The notes: generated from the sequence alone by a model not told the origin. DNA of 64,000 nucleotides from Tumebacillus amylolyticus (GCF_016722965.1 NZ_JAEQNB010000001.1:124001-188000), one strand, 5' to 3'. Positions 51,729-61,350 are shown, numbered from the stretch's first letter. Numbers and translations are program-made.

Positions 51729-54700
51729 AAACAATCGTCAAACTCAAGTGGTTCTGGTTGGTGCTCTGGCTGGTCGCAGCCGTAGGGCTCGCCCTCAGCG
51801 CCCCGAACATGGAACAACTCGTCCGTGACAAAGGCCAGATCAACGTCCCGGACGGCTACTCCTCTTCAACCGCCGCCAAACTGATTGAAGAGATGAACCA
51901 AGACAAACCCCAAGGCGCGCACGAAGAAGCGGCCGTCCTCGTCTTCCACGACGACAAGGGTCTCAGTTCAAGCGAGATGGACGAAGCCAAAACCGCCGTC
52001 GAAAACTTGAAAAAAAACCAAGACCAATACGGCATCGTCTCCGTCATCTCGCACTTCGACACCAAAGAGCTTGAGAAAAACATGGTTTCCAAGGACGGCA
52101 AAACTCTGCTCGTCCTCGTCAATGTCAGCACCAAAGACCGCACGCCGGCTGAAGCGCGCGATGCGTTGAACAAAGCGGTGGCCGACGTCAAAGTCGAGCA
52201 CTACTACACCGGCAACATGCTGATCAACGAAGACGTCGTGCAAAGCTCGCAAGACGGGTTGAAAAAAACGGAGTGGATCACCGTCGTCTTCATCCTCGGC
52301 ATCCTCTTCATCGTGTTCCGTTCGCTGGTCGCCCCGTTCATTCCGCTGCTCACCGTGGGGATTTCCTACCTCGTTTCGCAGTCGGTCGTGGCGTTCCTCG
52401 TGGACCTGTTCGACTTCCCGCTGTCGAACTTTACGCAGATCTTCATGGTCGCCGTCATGTTTGGGATCGGGACCGACTACTGTATCTTGCTGATCTCTCG
52501 TTTCAAAGAAGAGCTGGCACACGGGCACGACCGCGTGACCGCCATCCTCAACACCTACAAAACCGCAGGCCGCACCGTGTTCTTCTCCGGCCTCGCCGTG
52601 CTTGTCGGGTTTGCTTCCATCGGATTCTCGACGTTTGTCCTCTACCGCTCGGCAGTCGCCGTCGCAGTTGGCGTTGCGGTTCTGCTGATCGCGCTCGTCA
52701 CGTTGGTTCCGTTTTTCATGGGCGTGATGGGCAAAGCGATTTTCTGGCCGTCCAAGGGCGCGCTTGAACACAAAGACAGCAAACTCTGGGGGAGCGTCGG
52801 GAACTTCTCGCTGAAACGCCCGCTCTGGGCGCTGGTGATCCTCGCGATCATCATCGTGCCGTTCCTCTCGGCGTACAAAGGCGCGACCTCGTTCAACTCG
52901 CTCGAAGAACTCGGCGACAAGTACGATTCGGTCAAAGCGTTCAACGCGATTTCCAACTCGTTTGGCCCGGGTGAATCGATGCCTTCGAAAGTCGTCGTCA
53001 AAGTCGACAAACCGATGGACACTTCGGCAGGGCTTGCCACCGTGGAGCAAATCTCCCGCGAACTCTTGCAAGTCGACGGGGTCAAAGCGGTTCGCAGCGC
53101 GACTCGTCCCAGCGGCGACGCCGTCGAAGAATTCGGAGTCCCCAAGCAAGCGACGCAACTCGGCGACGGGCTGGGGCAGGGGACGGACGCACTCGGCCAG
53201 ATCAACAAAGGCCTGACCGATGCGAGCAACGCCCTCTCCTCCAACGCGCCGAAACTTAACGAAGCCGTTGCCGGCGCATCGCAACTCGTAGACGGCACCA
53301 ACGCGCTCAAATCGGGCGTCGTCCAACTCGGAGACGGCCTGAAGCAGATTGAAAAAGGTCTCCGCGACGGTTCCGTCGGCGCAGCAGACCTGAGCAAAGG
53401 TCTGAAACAAGCGAAATCCAGTGCCGACCAGCTCGCCGCAGCCGCCAAAGAACTGCAAGGTCACTACAACGAGATGGGCACCGGACTGGACCAACTCTCC
53501 AAAGCCTACGATGGCGTTGCCACCCAATCGGCAGGTCTCGCCCAGGGTCTCGCCGATGTCGGCACGGGCCTGAACGGACTTTCGCAGAAATACCCGGATC
53601 TGCAAAAAGACCCGGACTTCTTGAAAACCCAAGGAGCGCTCACCCAATTGCAATCGGGCGCTACCCAACTGAGTGAGGGTCTCAAGCAACTGAACGAAAA
53701 ACTCACCGCCGTATCCACCGGGATGACGCAAGCCAATGCCGGCTACAAGCAAGCGGCAGACGGGCAAGCGGCACTCGCCCAAGGACTCGCGCAACTCTCC
53801 GCCGGACTTGACCAACTGCAAGCGGGCATCGCCAAAGCGGCAGACGGCCAAGGCCAGATCGTCACGAAACTCCCGAGCGTCACCACGGGCTTTGACCAAC
53901 TGACGACCGGACAAAAGCAACTGCAAAGCGGCTTTGCCCAATTGAACGGCCAACTCGGACAACTGACCGACGGCCTGAACAAGTCCACCGACGGTCTCTC
54001 CCAAGTCTCCGGCGGACTGAAAACCGCCAACGACTATCTGAAAGAACTGTCCGCTAACCCGAACCAAAACCTCTCGGGCTGGTACATCCCGGACGAAGCG
54101 CTCCAAAACGCCGACTTCCAAAAAGCGCTCGACAGCTACATGTCCAAAGACCGCAAGATCATCACGTTCGACGTGGTCTTTGACGGCAACCCGTACGCCG
54201 TCGACACGCTGAAAAAAGTCGACGGACTCACCGACGCCGTCGCCCGCGCACTCAAAGGCACCGACTACTCGAACGCCACCTACGCGGTCAACGGGGTCAC
54301 CTCGATCAACAACGACTTGAAAAACATCTCGGCGGCAGACTACTCCCGCACCGTCATGCTAATGCTGATCGGGATCGGGCTGATCTTGATCCTCATGTTC
54401 CGCTCCATCGTGATGCCGCTGTACATCTTGGGCTCGCTGATGTTGACGTACTACTCGTCGCTTGCGATTGCCGAAGTGATCTTCGTCCGCGTACTCGGTC
54501 ACACGGGCATCTCGTGGGCGGTTCCGTTCTTCGGCTTCGTACTGCTGATGGCGCTTGGGGTCGACTACTCGATCTTCCTCATGGACCGCTTCAAAGAGTA
54601 CCGTGATATGAAACCGAACGATGCGATTCTGCTCGCCATGAAAAAAATGGGCGGCGTCATCATCTCGGCAGCGGTCATCCTCGGCGGCACGTTCGCCGCG

Positions 54701-54895
54701 ATGCTGCCGTCCGGCGTCATGTCGCTCCTCGAGATCGCAACGATTGTGCTCTGCGGTCTCACGCTCTACGCACTCGTCATGCTCCCGCTGTTCATCCCCG
54801 TCATGGTCCGCATGTTCGGTGAAGCCAACTACTGGCCGTTCATGCGCAAACCGGCGGAAGTCAAACAGCAGAAGCAAGTTGAGGTTACGCTGTAA
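51725..54895 (+). CDS. MMPL/RND-family transporter
   Basis: This 1056-residue protein has the MMPL layout of two six-helix halves. The first carries FGIGTDYCILLISRFKEEL and the second ALGVDYSIFLMDRFKEY; both have the GxDY proton-relay motif. Between residues about 480 and 780 lies a very long extracytoplasmic insert made of repeated LxxGLxQLxxG units (QLSDGL-like heptads), probably coiled coil. That insert resembles YhgE/Pip-type loops. Export of lipids or hydrophobic drugs is likely. It is coupled to the MarR regulator. Confidence 0.93.
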   Translation: MKTIVKLKWFWLVLWLVAAVGLALSAPNMEQLVRDKGQINVPDGYSSSTAAKLIEEMNQDKPQGAHEEAAVLVFHDDKGLSSSEMDEAKTAVENLKKNQDQYGIVSVISHFDTKELEKNMVSKDGKTLLVLVNVSTKDRTPAEARDALNKAVADVKVEHYYTGNMLINEDVVQSSQDGLKKTEWITVVFILGILFIVFRSLVAPFIPLLTVGISYLVSQSVVAFLVDLFDFPLSNFTQIFMVAVMFGIGTDYCILLISRFKEELAHGHDRVTAILNTYKTAGRTVFFSGLAVLVGFASIGFSTFVLYRSAVAVAVGVAVLLIALVTLVPFFMGVMGKAIFWPSKGALEHKDSKLWGSVGNFSLKRPLWALVILAIIIVPFLSAYKGATSFNSLEELGDKYDSVKAFNAISNSFGPGESMPSKVVVKVDKPMDTSAGLATVEQISRELLQVDGVKAVRSATRPSGDAVEEFGVPKQATQLGDGLGQGTDALGQINKGLTDASNALSSNAPKLNEAVAGASQLVDGTNALKSGVVQLGDGLKQIEKGLRDGSVGAADLSKGLKQAKSSADQLAAAAKELQGHYNEMGTGLDQLSKAYDGVATQSAGLAQGLADVGTGLNGLSQKYPDLQKDPDFLKTQGALTQLQSGATQLSEGLKQLNEKLTAVSTGMTQANAGYKQAADGQAALAQGLAQLSAGLDQLQAGIAKAADGQGQIVTKLPSVTTGFDQLTTGQKQLQSGFAQLNGQLGQLTDGLNKSTDGLSQVSGGLKTANDYLKELSANPNQNLSGWYIPDEALQNADFQKALDSYMSKDRKIITFDVVFDGNPYAVDTLKKVDGLTDAVARALKGTDYSNATYAVNGVTSINNDLKNISAADYSRTVMLMLIGIGLILILMFRSIVMPLYILGSLMLTYYSSLAIAEVIFVRVLGHTGISWAVPFFGFVLLMALGVDYSIFLMDRFKEYRDMKPNDAILLAMKKMGGVIISAAVILGGTFAAMLPSGVMSLLEIATIVLCGLTLYALVMLPLFIPVMVRMFGEANYWPFMRKPAEVKQQKQVEVTL

Positions 54896-54908
54896 CACGC
54901 TGTAAAAA

Positions 54909-54945
54909 GGAAAAGAGACACCCCGGTGAGGGGTGTCTCTTTTCT
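54909..54945 (+). terminator. Intrinsic terminator
   Basis: AAAAGAGACACCCC pairs with GGGGTGTCTCTTTT around GGTGA. Confidence 0.92.
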
Positions 54946-55051
54946 TCATTTTGCCACGCAAAAAATTTTTTTCAAAATCATATGTGCACTTTTGCCCCTT
55001 GCGTGCATGGTAGGGGGTGTAAGGCCAAAACAACTCTGGAGGGATACCACA

Positions 55052-55273
55052 ATGATCAACACAAACCAAGGCTGGACGAGCATGGCGCTTCGTCTGCAAA
55101 CCGGATTCGATGAGAAAGGCGCACCGCAGTTCAAGGACAAAACCTACTCCCGCGTGTTGCCGACCGCCACGCAAGACGATGTGTACGCCGTCGGCGAAGC
55201 ACTCGCCAGCCTCAGTTCCTACAAGCTCCACCACATCCAACGCCTCAGCCGTGAAGACCTGACCCGCATCTAA
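55052..55273 (+). CDS. DUF1659-family small protein
   Basis: This 73-residue protein matches DUF1659 (LRLQTGFDEKGAPQFKDKTYSRVLPTAT). It has no membrane segment. These short proteins occur in spore formers next to DUF2922 genes and have no known function. GGAGGG precedes ATG 55052; the DUF2922 gene follows after 31 nt, so the pair is one unit. Confidence 0.85.
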   Translation: MINTNQGWTSMALRLQTGFDEKGAPQFKDKTYSRVLPTATQDDVYAVGEALASLSSYKLHHIQRLSREDLTRI

Positions 55274-55304
55274 TAAAAAAACACCCACTAGGAGGAACTC
55301 CCCC

Positions 55305-55523
55305 ATGGAAAAACGCGATCTCGAACTCTACTTCACCACCAGCCTCAAGAAAAAAGTCAAACTCGTCATCCCGGAACCGAAACCGGACATCACCACCACC
55401 GAAATCCACGCCGTCATGGACCTCGTGATCGAAAAAGGAATCTTCGGATTCCCCCAAGGTCTCGCCGTCGAGAAACTCTCGGCCCGCATCGTCGAGTCGA
55501 ACGTGCAGAAGATCGAGATTTAA
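55305..55523 (+). CDS. DUF2922-family small protein
   Basis: This 72-residue protein matches DUF2922 (LELYFTTSLKKKVKLVIPEPKPDITTTEIHAVMD). Function is unknown. AGGAGG precedes ATG 55305. It is followed by a strong terminator, closing the DUF1659-DUF2922 unit. Confidence 0.85.
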   Translation: MEKRDLELYFTTSLKKKVKLVIPEPKPDITTTEIHAVMDLVIEKGIFGFPQGLAVEKLSARIVESNVQKIEI

Positions 55524-55533
55524 TAGTAGAAAT

Positions 55534-55575
55534 GAAAAAGAGACATCTCCCGCGCAGGGGGATGTCTCTTTTTTC
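55534..55575. terminator. Bidirectional intrinsic terminator
   Basis: AAAAAGAGACATC-CCC pairs with GGG-GATGTCTCTTTTTT between convergent genes. Confidence 0.92.
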
Positions 55576-55583
55576 GTACCGAT

Positions 55584-55991
55584 CTACTCGGTCTTATTGA
55601 AGTGGTTCAAATCCCAATGGGTTCCGAACTTGTCGGTGAGCTTTGCGTATTTCCCGCCCCAGAACATTTGCGCGAGGGCGATTTGTACGTTGCCGCCTTG
55701 GGAGAGCTTCTCAAACGCGTGATTGATTTGCTCGTCGGAGCTAAACTCAATCGCGAGGCTCACGGAATCTCCGCTGGCGATCGGACGATCCGTATCGGAG
55801 AAGTAGAGGAAGTTGTCGCCGAATTTCACACGACCGTGCAATACTTTCTCTTCAAAGCCTTCCGGGATTTGCATGCCCGGAGCGCTGTTGTAACGGTCCA
55901 GTTGAATGATCTCGCCTTGCACGACATCTGCGTAAAAGTTCATTGCTTCTTCTGCTGCGCCACCGAAAGTCAGGTACGGTACCAACTTCAT
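55584..55991 (-). CDS. PhnB-like VOC-superfamily protein
   Basis: This 135-residue protein starts MKLVPYLTFGGAAEEAMNFY and ends GGKYAKLTDKFGTHWDLN, the two family hallmarks of PhnB/YjdN-type glyoxalase-fold proteins. They bind a metal or small ligand; the reaction is not established. AGGAGG precedes ATG 55991. Confidence 0.88.
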   Translation of the reverse strand: MKLVPYLTFGGAAEEAMNFYADVVQGEIIQLDRYNSAPGMQIPEGFEEKVLHGRVKFGDNFLYFSDTDRPIASGDSVSLAIEFSSDEQINHAFEKLSQGGNVQIALAQMFWGGKYAKLTDKFGTHWDLNHFNKTE

Positions 55992-56049
55992 TGAGAAAAA
56001 CCTCCTGAAAGTCTAGTTTATAGTGTCAATGCCAGTATACATGATAACT

Positions 56050-57159
56050 CTACGTCGGCACCACAACCAACTTGCGTTTGCGCTTGCTTTTGAGACTGAC
56101 TTTGATTCTCCAGATGGCAAGACCCGTTACCATGAAGAACAGCGGCAACACCCCGATTAGCACATACAGCAACTTCGAGAACAGACCGCCCCACGACGCG
56201 AAGTGCAGACCGCGCTTCCAACGTTGATAGAGCGTGATGCCCGCTTGCGGGTTCGTCTTGTGCAGAACTTGCCCCGTGTACGGATTCACGTACGCCGTCG
56301 CGTTGCCGATGTCCGCGGGGTTGTAGCCTTGCTCCAAACTCACCGTCACCGCTTGCTTCCCGTCTGCGGGGAGTTTCACGTTCAACCACTGCGCATCCGG
56401 ATACTTCGACTGTACGTTTTGCAGCAGGGAATCGACCGGCAGGGGAGAGCCCTCCGGCTTCACTTGTGTCACAGACTTCGGCACAACTTCCTGCGTCGGG
56501 CTCCCAAACCAACCGAACACATACTTGTCGAGCGTCATCGCCGTTCCCGTAAGCGTCAACACCAGCAAGAGCGGAACCGATAGAATCCCGAGCGACTTGT
56601 GCAGGTCGCGCTGGAACATCAGTTTTCCTTTGTTGCGCACGATGCGGAAGCCGAGCGCGAACTTGCGAAGCCCCGGCCACCAGAGATAGGCGCCCGTTCC
56701 CAGCACGAGCGTCAGCGCAATCCCCATCACCGCATTGACGACCTGCGCCGTCTGTTTCCCGAACAAATCCCCAAGCAGCAGGTAGCGATGAATCTTCAAC
56801 ACCCACGAGATGAACGTCGCCCCGGCCCCCGATTGCCCCAGCACATTCCCCGTGCCCGGATCGAGGTAGAGTTCTTGCGACCCGCCGCTTTTCTTCGAGA
56901 GGCGAACATGGTACCGCCCGTCTGCCTTCTCCGGCGACTCCACCGAATCGACATGCGCATCCGGGTACACCTTCGTTACAGTCGCAAGCACCGTCTCAAC
57001 CGGCACCCGGCCCGGCGTCGTTGCATACAACTCCGGGTCCACCCACTTCTGGATATCTTCTTTCAAAACCAAGATCGAACCGGTCAAACAAATCATCACG
57101 AAAAACAAACCAACCCCCAAACTCAACCACAGATGCAACTTCAACATCCACTTCCGCAC
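56050..57159 (-). CDS. PepSY-associated TM protein (iron-regulated reductase type)
   Basis: This 369-residue PepSY-TM protein has four helices: near 8-30 (LWLSLGVGLFFVMICLTGSILVL), about 135-155, 185-205 and 335-355. Membrane His pairs (LKIHRYLLLGD, DLHKSLG, GLHFASW) may ligate haem. Two PepSY-like domains lie outside. Relatives are often called iron-uptake or siderophore reductases. GTG 57159 with AAGGAGTG upstream is preferred over a longer frame crossing the Fur box. It is divergent from efeO and shares its Fur control. Confidence 0.88.
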   Translation of the reverse strand: MRKWMLKLHLWLSLGVGLFFVMICLTGSILVLKEDIQKWVDPELYATTPGRVPVETVLATVTKVYPDAHVDSVESPEKADGRYHVRLSKKSGGSQELYLDPGTGNVLGQSGAGATFISWVLKIHRYLLLGDLFGKQTAQVVNAVMGIALTLVLGTGAYLWWPGLRKFALGFRIVRNKGKLMFQRDLHKSLGILSVPLLLVLTLTGTAMTLDKYVFGWFGSPTQEVVPKSVTQVKPEGSPLPVDSLLQNVQSKYPDAQWLNVKLPADGKQAVTVSLEQGYNPADIGNATAYVNPYTGQVLHKTNPQAGITLYQRWKRGLHFASWGGLFSKLLYVLIGVLPLFFMVTGLAIWRIKVSLKSKRKRKLVVVPT

Positions 57160-57182
57160 AGCCCAACACACTCCTTGTATAT

Positions 57183-57202
57183 GATAGTGATAATCATTAT
57201 CA
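57183..57202. promoter_or_regulatory. Fur box upstream of the PepSY-TM gene
   Basis: GATAGTGATAATCATTATC matches the 19-bp Fur consensus at 18 of 19 positions, and contains a perfect 7-1-7 core TGATAATCATTATCA (57188-57202). Confidence 0.92.
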
Positions 57203-57311
57203 ACGACAACGGTGCAAGCATACCTCCTCGGAATTTTAGTTGTCAATACGGAATTCTCAAAAATCTAAACTTGACGGAACGCGAAGGAACTGGTACATTT
57301 GGGCATGTAAG

Positions 57312-57326
57312 TGATAACGATTATCA
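57312..57326. promoter_or_regulatory. Fur box upstream of efeO
   Basis: TGATAACGATTATCA matches the 7-1-7 Fur core at all but one position. It lies 30 nt before the efeO ATG. Confidence 0.88.
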
Positions 57327-57355
57327 TTACCAAATGCTGAGGGGGATTCCTCGTT

Positions 57356-58231
57356 ATGAATAAGATGAAAAAAATGACCAAGGCTCTGATCGGCCTTGCT
57401 GTACTTAGTTCACTCGCACTCGTCGGCTGCTCGTCGTCCCAAGACGCCGCAGCTCCGACTACAGATAAGAAAGAAACTCCGCAAGCGCAAACCCAAGCAC
57501 TCGATCTCAAAGAGCCGATCGCGCAATACCGCACCTTCGTCATTGAACAAGCGGACGGTCTCGTTTCCTCCACCACGAAGTTCGCAGAAGCGGTCAAAGC
57601 GGGAGACGTGGAAAAAGCGAAGCAGCTCTACGCGCCGACTCGCCAATACTACGAGCGCATCGAACCGATCGCCGAAGCGTTCGACAACCTCGACCCGGAC
57701 ATCGACGCTCGTGAGAACGACGTAGACCCGTCCGATTTCAAAGGCTTCCACAAAATCGAAAAAACCCTCTGGGAAAGCAACACCACCAAGGGCGAAGAGA
57801 AAACGGCAGACGAACTGCTCGCCAACGTCCAACTGCTGCGTGCAAAAGTCGAAACGGTCGACATTGAAGCGGCTCTGTTCGTGACCGGCCCGGTTGAACT
57901 GCTCAACGAAGTTTCGGCCACCAAAGTCACCGGCGAGGAAGAACGCTACTCCCACACCGACCTCTACGACTTCGCGGGCAATGTCGAAGGCGCTGACAAA
58001 ATCTTCACCCTGCTCCAACCGGCGCTCAAGTCGCACAACGCAGAACTCACCGACACGATCGGTCAGCGTTTCAACGACCTGAACACCCTGCTTGCGAAGT
58101 ACAAAAAAGACAACGGCTACACGCTCTACACCGAACTGAGCAAAGACCAAACCAAGGAACTCAGCCAAGCGGTCGACGCGTTGGCAGAACCGCTTTCGCA
58201 AATGGGCACGGTCCTGGGAGCGTCTAAATAA
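57356..58231 (+). CDS. efeO: Iron uptake lipoprotein EfeO
   Basis: This 291-residue lipoprotein has a lipobox LALVGC (Cys at about 23) and an M75/EfeO domain with the metal motif HKIE in FKGFHKIEKTLW and YSHTDLYDFAGNVEGAD. It lacks the N-terminal cupredoxin domain of E. coli EfeO, as in other Gram-positive forms. It binds iron outside the membrane for the EfeU permease. The ATG overlaps a GGGGG-containing site; the stop overlaps the efeB start by one base. Confidence 0.94.
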   Translation: MNKMKKMTKALIGLAVLSSLALVGCSSSQDAAAPTTDKKETPQAQTQALDLKEPIAQYRTFVIEQADGLVSSTTKFAEAVKAGDVEKAKQLYAPTRQYYERIEPIAEAFDNLDPDIDARENDVDPSDFKGFHKIEKTLWESNTTKGEEKTADELLANVQLLRAKVETVDIEAALFVTGPVELLNEVSATKVTGEEERYSHTDLYDFAGNVEGADKIFTLLQPALKSHNAELTDTIGQRFNDLNTLLAKYKKDNGYTLYTELSKDQTKELSQAVDALAEPLSQMGTVLGASK

Positions 58232-59511
58232 TGGAAACGAAAAACGACCAAACCCTTTCCCGTCGTCAATTGTTGAAGATGGCAGGGGTCGGCGGCGCCG
58301 GTCTGCTCCTTGGAGCGGGCGGCGTCGGCACGCTTTTTGGGACCGGAGTGGTTTCGGCCAAGGGTTCCAAAGCGGCTACGGCTCAACCGAACGCTGACAT
58401 CTTGCCTTTTTACGGAACGTACCAACAGGGCATCATCACCCCGCAGCAAGACTTCATCTACTTCGCCGCTTTTGACATCATCGGCAAAAAACAATCGGAC
58501 GTGCGCGGACTCTTCGAAAAATGGACAGCCGCCGCAGCCCGCATGACCCAGGGCGAAACGGCAGGCGACGAAACGAACAACCAACACTTGCCGCCGACCG
58601 ATACGGGAGAAGCGATTGGCTTGACTCCTTCGAAACTCACGCTGACGTTCGGCGTCGGACCGACGCTTTTCACCAAGGACGGTTCCGACCGCTTCGGACT
58701 CGCTTCGAAACGCCCGTCGCAATTGGCCGACTTGCCGGCGTTCTCCGCAGATGAACTGCAAGAGGAATGGAGCGGGGGAGACATCGGGGTGCAAGTCTGT
58801 GCGAACGATCCGCAAGTGGCGTTCCATGCGATTCGCAACCTCGCTCGCATCGCCCGCGGCACCGCAGTCATTCGTTGGAGTCAAGCCGGGTTCCAACGCA
58901 CGGAGAAAGCGGCCGCCCAACCGGGCACGGCGCGCAACCTCATGGGCTTCAAAGACGGCACCGGCAACCCGGACGTCACCGACGCAAACGCGATGAACGA
59001 CGTCGTCTGGGTGCAACCGTCCGAAAGCAAGGCTTGGATGACCAACGGTACCTACATGATCGTCCGCCGCATTCGCATGCGCATCGAAGAGTGGGACCGC
59101 TCCACGTTGAAGGACCAAGAGGCCACGTTCGGCCGCTCCCGCAATTCCGGCGCTCCGATCGGCGGCACCGACGAGTTTGAGAAACTCGATTTGGAGAAAA
59201 AAGACGCGAGCGGCAAACCGTTGATTCCGGTCGACTCGCACGTGGCACTTGCACACGGCGACGGCAAAGTGCGCATCTTGCGCCGTTCGTACTCGTACAC
59301 CAACGGCATTGATTCCAAAACGGGCCAACTCGACACCGGGTTGTTTTTTGTCTGTTTTAACCGCGATCCGTTGAAGCAGTTCGTGCCGATGCAGACGCGT
59401 CTGTCGAAGAGCGATCGCTTGAATGAATACATCGTGCATGTGGGCAGTGCGGTGTTTGCTTGTTTGCCGGGCGCCGCGCCGGGCGGTTTTATCGGACAAC
59501 AACTGTTCTAG
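58231..59511 (+). CDS. efeB: Dyp-type haem peroxidase EfeB
   Basis: This 426-residue protein carries a Tat signal (SRRQLLKMAGVGGAGLLLGA), then the Dyp ferredoxin-like domains with the signature GFKDGTGNPD (catalytic Asp) and C-terminal RRSYSYTNGID and LFFVCFNRD. Exported by Tat with haem bound, it is thought to oxidise ferrous iron or recover iron from haem for EfeU. ATG 58231 overlaps the efeO stop. Confidence 0.95.
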   Translation: METKNDQTLSRRQLLKMAGVGGAGLLLGAGGVGTLFGTGVVSAKGSKAATAQPNADILPFYGTYQQGIITPQQDFIYFAAFDIIGKKQSDVRGLFEKWTAAAARMTQGETAGDETNNQHLPPTDTGEAIGLTPSKLTLTFGVGPTLFTKDGSDRFGLASKRPSQLADLPAFSADELQEEWSGGDIGVQVCANDPQVAFHAIRNLARIARGTAVIRWSQAGFQRTEKAAAQPGTARNLMGFKDGTGNPDVTDANAMNDVVWVQPSESKAWMTNGTYMIVRRIRMRIEEWDRSTLKDQEATFGRSRNSGAPIGGTDEFEKLDLEKKDASGKPLIPVDSHVALAHGDGKVRILRRSYSYTNGIDSKTGQLDTGLFFVCFNRDPLKQFVPMQTRLSKSDRLNEYIVHVGSAVFACLPGAAPGGFIGQQLF

Positions 59512-59522
59512 GAGGGGTACGT

Positions 59523-61271
59523 GTGGCCAAATTCACAACTCGTGTACTGAGCGTCCTGTTGGTGCTGCTGCTTTGCTTCACCACGGGAGCTCATGCCGCC
59601 GATCCGCTCTTGCCGCTCGTCGGCAATGCGCTGACGCAAGCGAAAGCCGGGAACTGGCAAGCCGTCAACTCCGACCTGCAACAGTTTGAGACGACGTGGT
59701 CCGGCCTCTCCGCCCAACACCCGGAAGCCAGCCGTCAGCAACTCAACGACGCTCTCGCCGCGGCGAAAAAAGCCGCCCAAGGTGCGTCTCCCGATCCAAC
59801 CGCTGTCAACACAGCCCTCGCGAACTTGGTCAAAGCGACCGACGCGCTTGCGTCCGACAAGACGGACAACGCCGACGGCAAACAGGATCTGAAAAAACTG
59901 ACCGACTTTGTCCAGCAATCGCTGACCTCTCTGCAACAAGGGGATCTGGCAAAAGCGAAGAGCCAATACCGACTCTTCGAAACCGGCTGGAAAAAAGCCG
60001 AGTCCTACGTGCGCAACGAAGACTTCGCGGCGTACTCGAAGTTCGAAACCCAGCAGACCGCCGTCCACGTCGCGCTCAACGCAGAGACGATCGACGTCAC
60101 GAAAGCGGAGAACGCTTTGCAGAAGTTGATCGCAACGTCGAACGACTTCATGAGCGGCAAAAAAGACACGTCCGCCTCCGCAGCGAGTGCAGAAGGCAAG
60201 ACGCTCTCCGATGCGATTAAGTTCCTGACCGACGCCCGTGAGAACATCGAGTCCGGGGACGGCAAGCAAGCGGGCGATCTCGTTCAGCTCTTCGTCGAAC
60301 TCTGGCCGTCCGTTGAAGGTCAAGTCTCTACACGCTCGGCACAAGCGTACAGCGAGACGGAGACGAAAATGGCAGAGGCGCTGCAAGACCTCGCCGCCAC
60401 TCCGCCGAACACCAAGGCGGCGCAGAACGTCCTCACGTCGATGATCGATCAACTGCAACCCTTCGCAGATCAAACCCGTTACACCGCGTGGGACGCAGGT
60501 CTGATGCTGTTTCGTGAAGGCTTGGAAGCCTTGCTCGTCGTCGCCGCTCTGCTTGCGTTCTTGCAACGCACCGGCAACCGCAAGAAGCAAGTCTGGGTCT
60601 GGACCGGCGTAGGAGCAGGCTTCGGAGTTTCGGTGGCATTTGCCATCGTCATGTCTGTGTTCTTCTCCACCGTTGCGGCGGGAGGCAACCGCGAGATCAT
60701 CGAGGGCGTAACCGGCCTGATCGCCGTCGTGATGATGTTCACCGTCGGGGTCTGGTTGCACAGCAAGTCCAGCGGCAAGGCGTGGAACCAATACATCTCC
60801 AAGCAGATGGACTCCGCTCTTGCTTCGGGCAGCCTCTGGTCGCTGGCGTTGATCTCCTTCCTCGCGATTGCGCGTGAAGGGGCGGAGACGATCATTTTCT
60901 ACCTCGGCATGGCATCTGCCATCGACAAATCCCAACTGCTCCTCGGAATCGGCGTGTCGCTGGCCGTTCTCTTGTTGATCGGGTTTGCGATCCTCAAGTT
61001 CAGCGTGCGCATCCCGATGAAGCCGTTCTTCAGCGTGGCAAGTCTCTTGATCTACTACATCGCCTTCAAGTTCCTCGGGCAGAGTGTTCACGTCCTGCAG
61101 ATTCAGGATTGGTTCTCCGTTCACACCCTCAGCGGGTTCCCGACGTTGGAGTGGATCGGCTTCTACCCGACATGGGAAACCATTGCGGCACAAGTCGTGC
61201 TGGTGCTGCTCATCCTCGCGACGACCTCGTGGACGAATCGCAAGCAAGCCATCAAGACCACCAGCGCGTAA
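59523..61271 (+). CDS. efeU: FTR1-family iron permease EfeU with N-terminal extension
   Basis: This 582-residue protein starts at GTG 59523 (AGGAGGGG) with a signal peptide ending AHA. An extracellular helical region of about 300 residues follows, then the FTR1 membrane domain of seven helices. Two REXXE iron motifs are visible: FREGLEALLVV and AREGAETIIFYLG. E. coli EfeU is only about 276 residues, so the extra N-terminal half, like EfeO/imelysin helical bundles, may be a built-in iron-binding domain. Confidence 0.93.
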   Translation: MAKFTTRVLSVLLVLLLCFTTGAHAADPLLPLVGNALTQAKAGNWQAVNSDLQQFETTWSGLSAQHPEASRQQLNDALAAAKKAAQGASPDPTAVNTALANLVKATDALASDKTDNADGKQDLKKLTDFVQQSLTSLQQGDLAKAKSQYRLFETGWKKAESYVRNEDFAAYSKFETQQTAVHVALNAETIDVTKAENALQKLIATSNDFMSGKKDTSASAASAEGKTLSDAIKFLTDARENIESGDGKQAGDLVQLFVELWPSVEGQVSTRSAQAYSETETKMAEALQDLAATPPNTKAAQNVLTSMIDQLQPFADQTRYTAWDAGLMLFREGLEALLVVAALLAFLQRTGNRKKQVWVWTGVGAGFGVSVAFAIVMSVFFSTVAAGGNREIIEGVTGLIAVVMMFTVGVWLHSKSSGKAWNQYISKQMDSALASGSLWSLALISFLAIAREGAETIIFYLGMASAIDKSQLLLGIGVSLAVLLLIGFAILKFSVRIPMKPFFSVASLLIYYIAFKFLGQSVHVLQIQDWFSVHTLSGFPTLEWIGFYPTWETIAAQVVLVLLILATTSWTNRKQAIKTTSA

Positions 61272-61310
61272 AAAAACCGCCTCTCCCTGCATGCAGGCGA
61301 GAGGCGTTGT
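61272..61310 (+). terminator. Probable intrinsic terminator
   Basis: CGCCTCTC pairs with GAGAGGCG around CCTGCATGCAGGC, followed by TTGTACTTTT. Confidence 0.7.
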
Positions 61311-61322
61311 ACTTTTCTTAAT

Positions 61323-61350
61323 TTTCATATAACATGATAATTATATGAAA
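61323..61350. promoter_or_regulatory. Operator-like inverted repeat
   Basis: TTTCATATAA and TTATATGAAA are perfect 10-bp arms 8 bp apart, placed 20 bp before the peptidase ATG. It may bind a repressor or overlap the promoter. Confidence 0.5.

Noticed and set aside
51968-54121. A 717-codon open frame opposite the MMPL transporter gene
   Set aside because: It is antisense to a gene with strong MMPL motifs and its own product is low-complexity.
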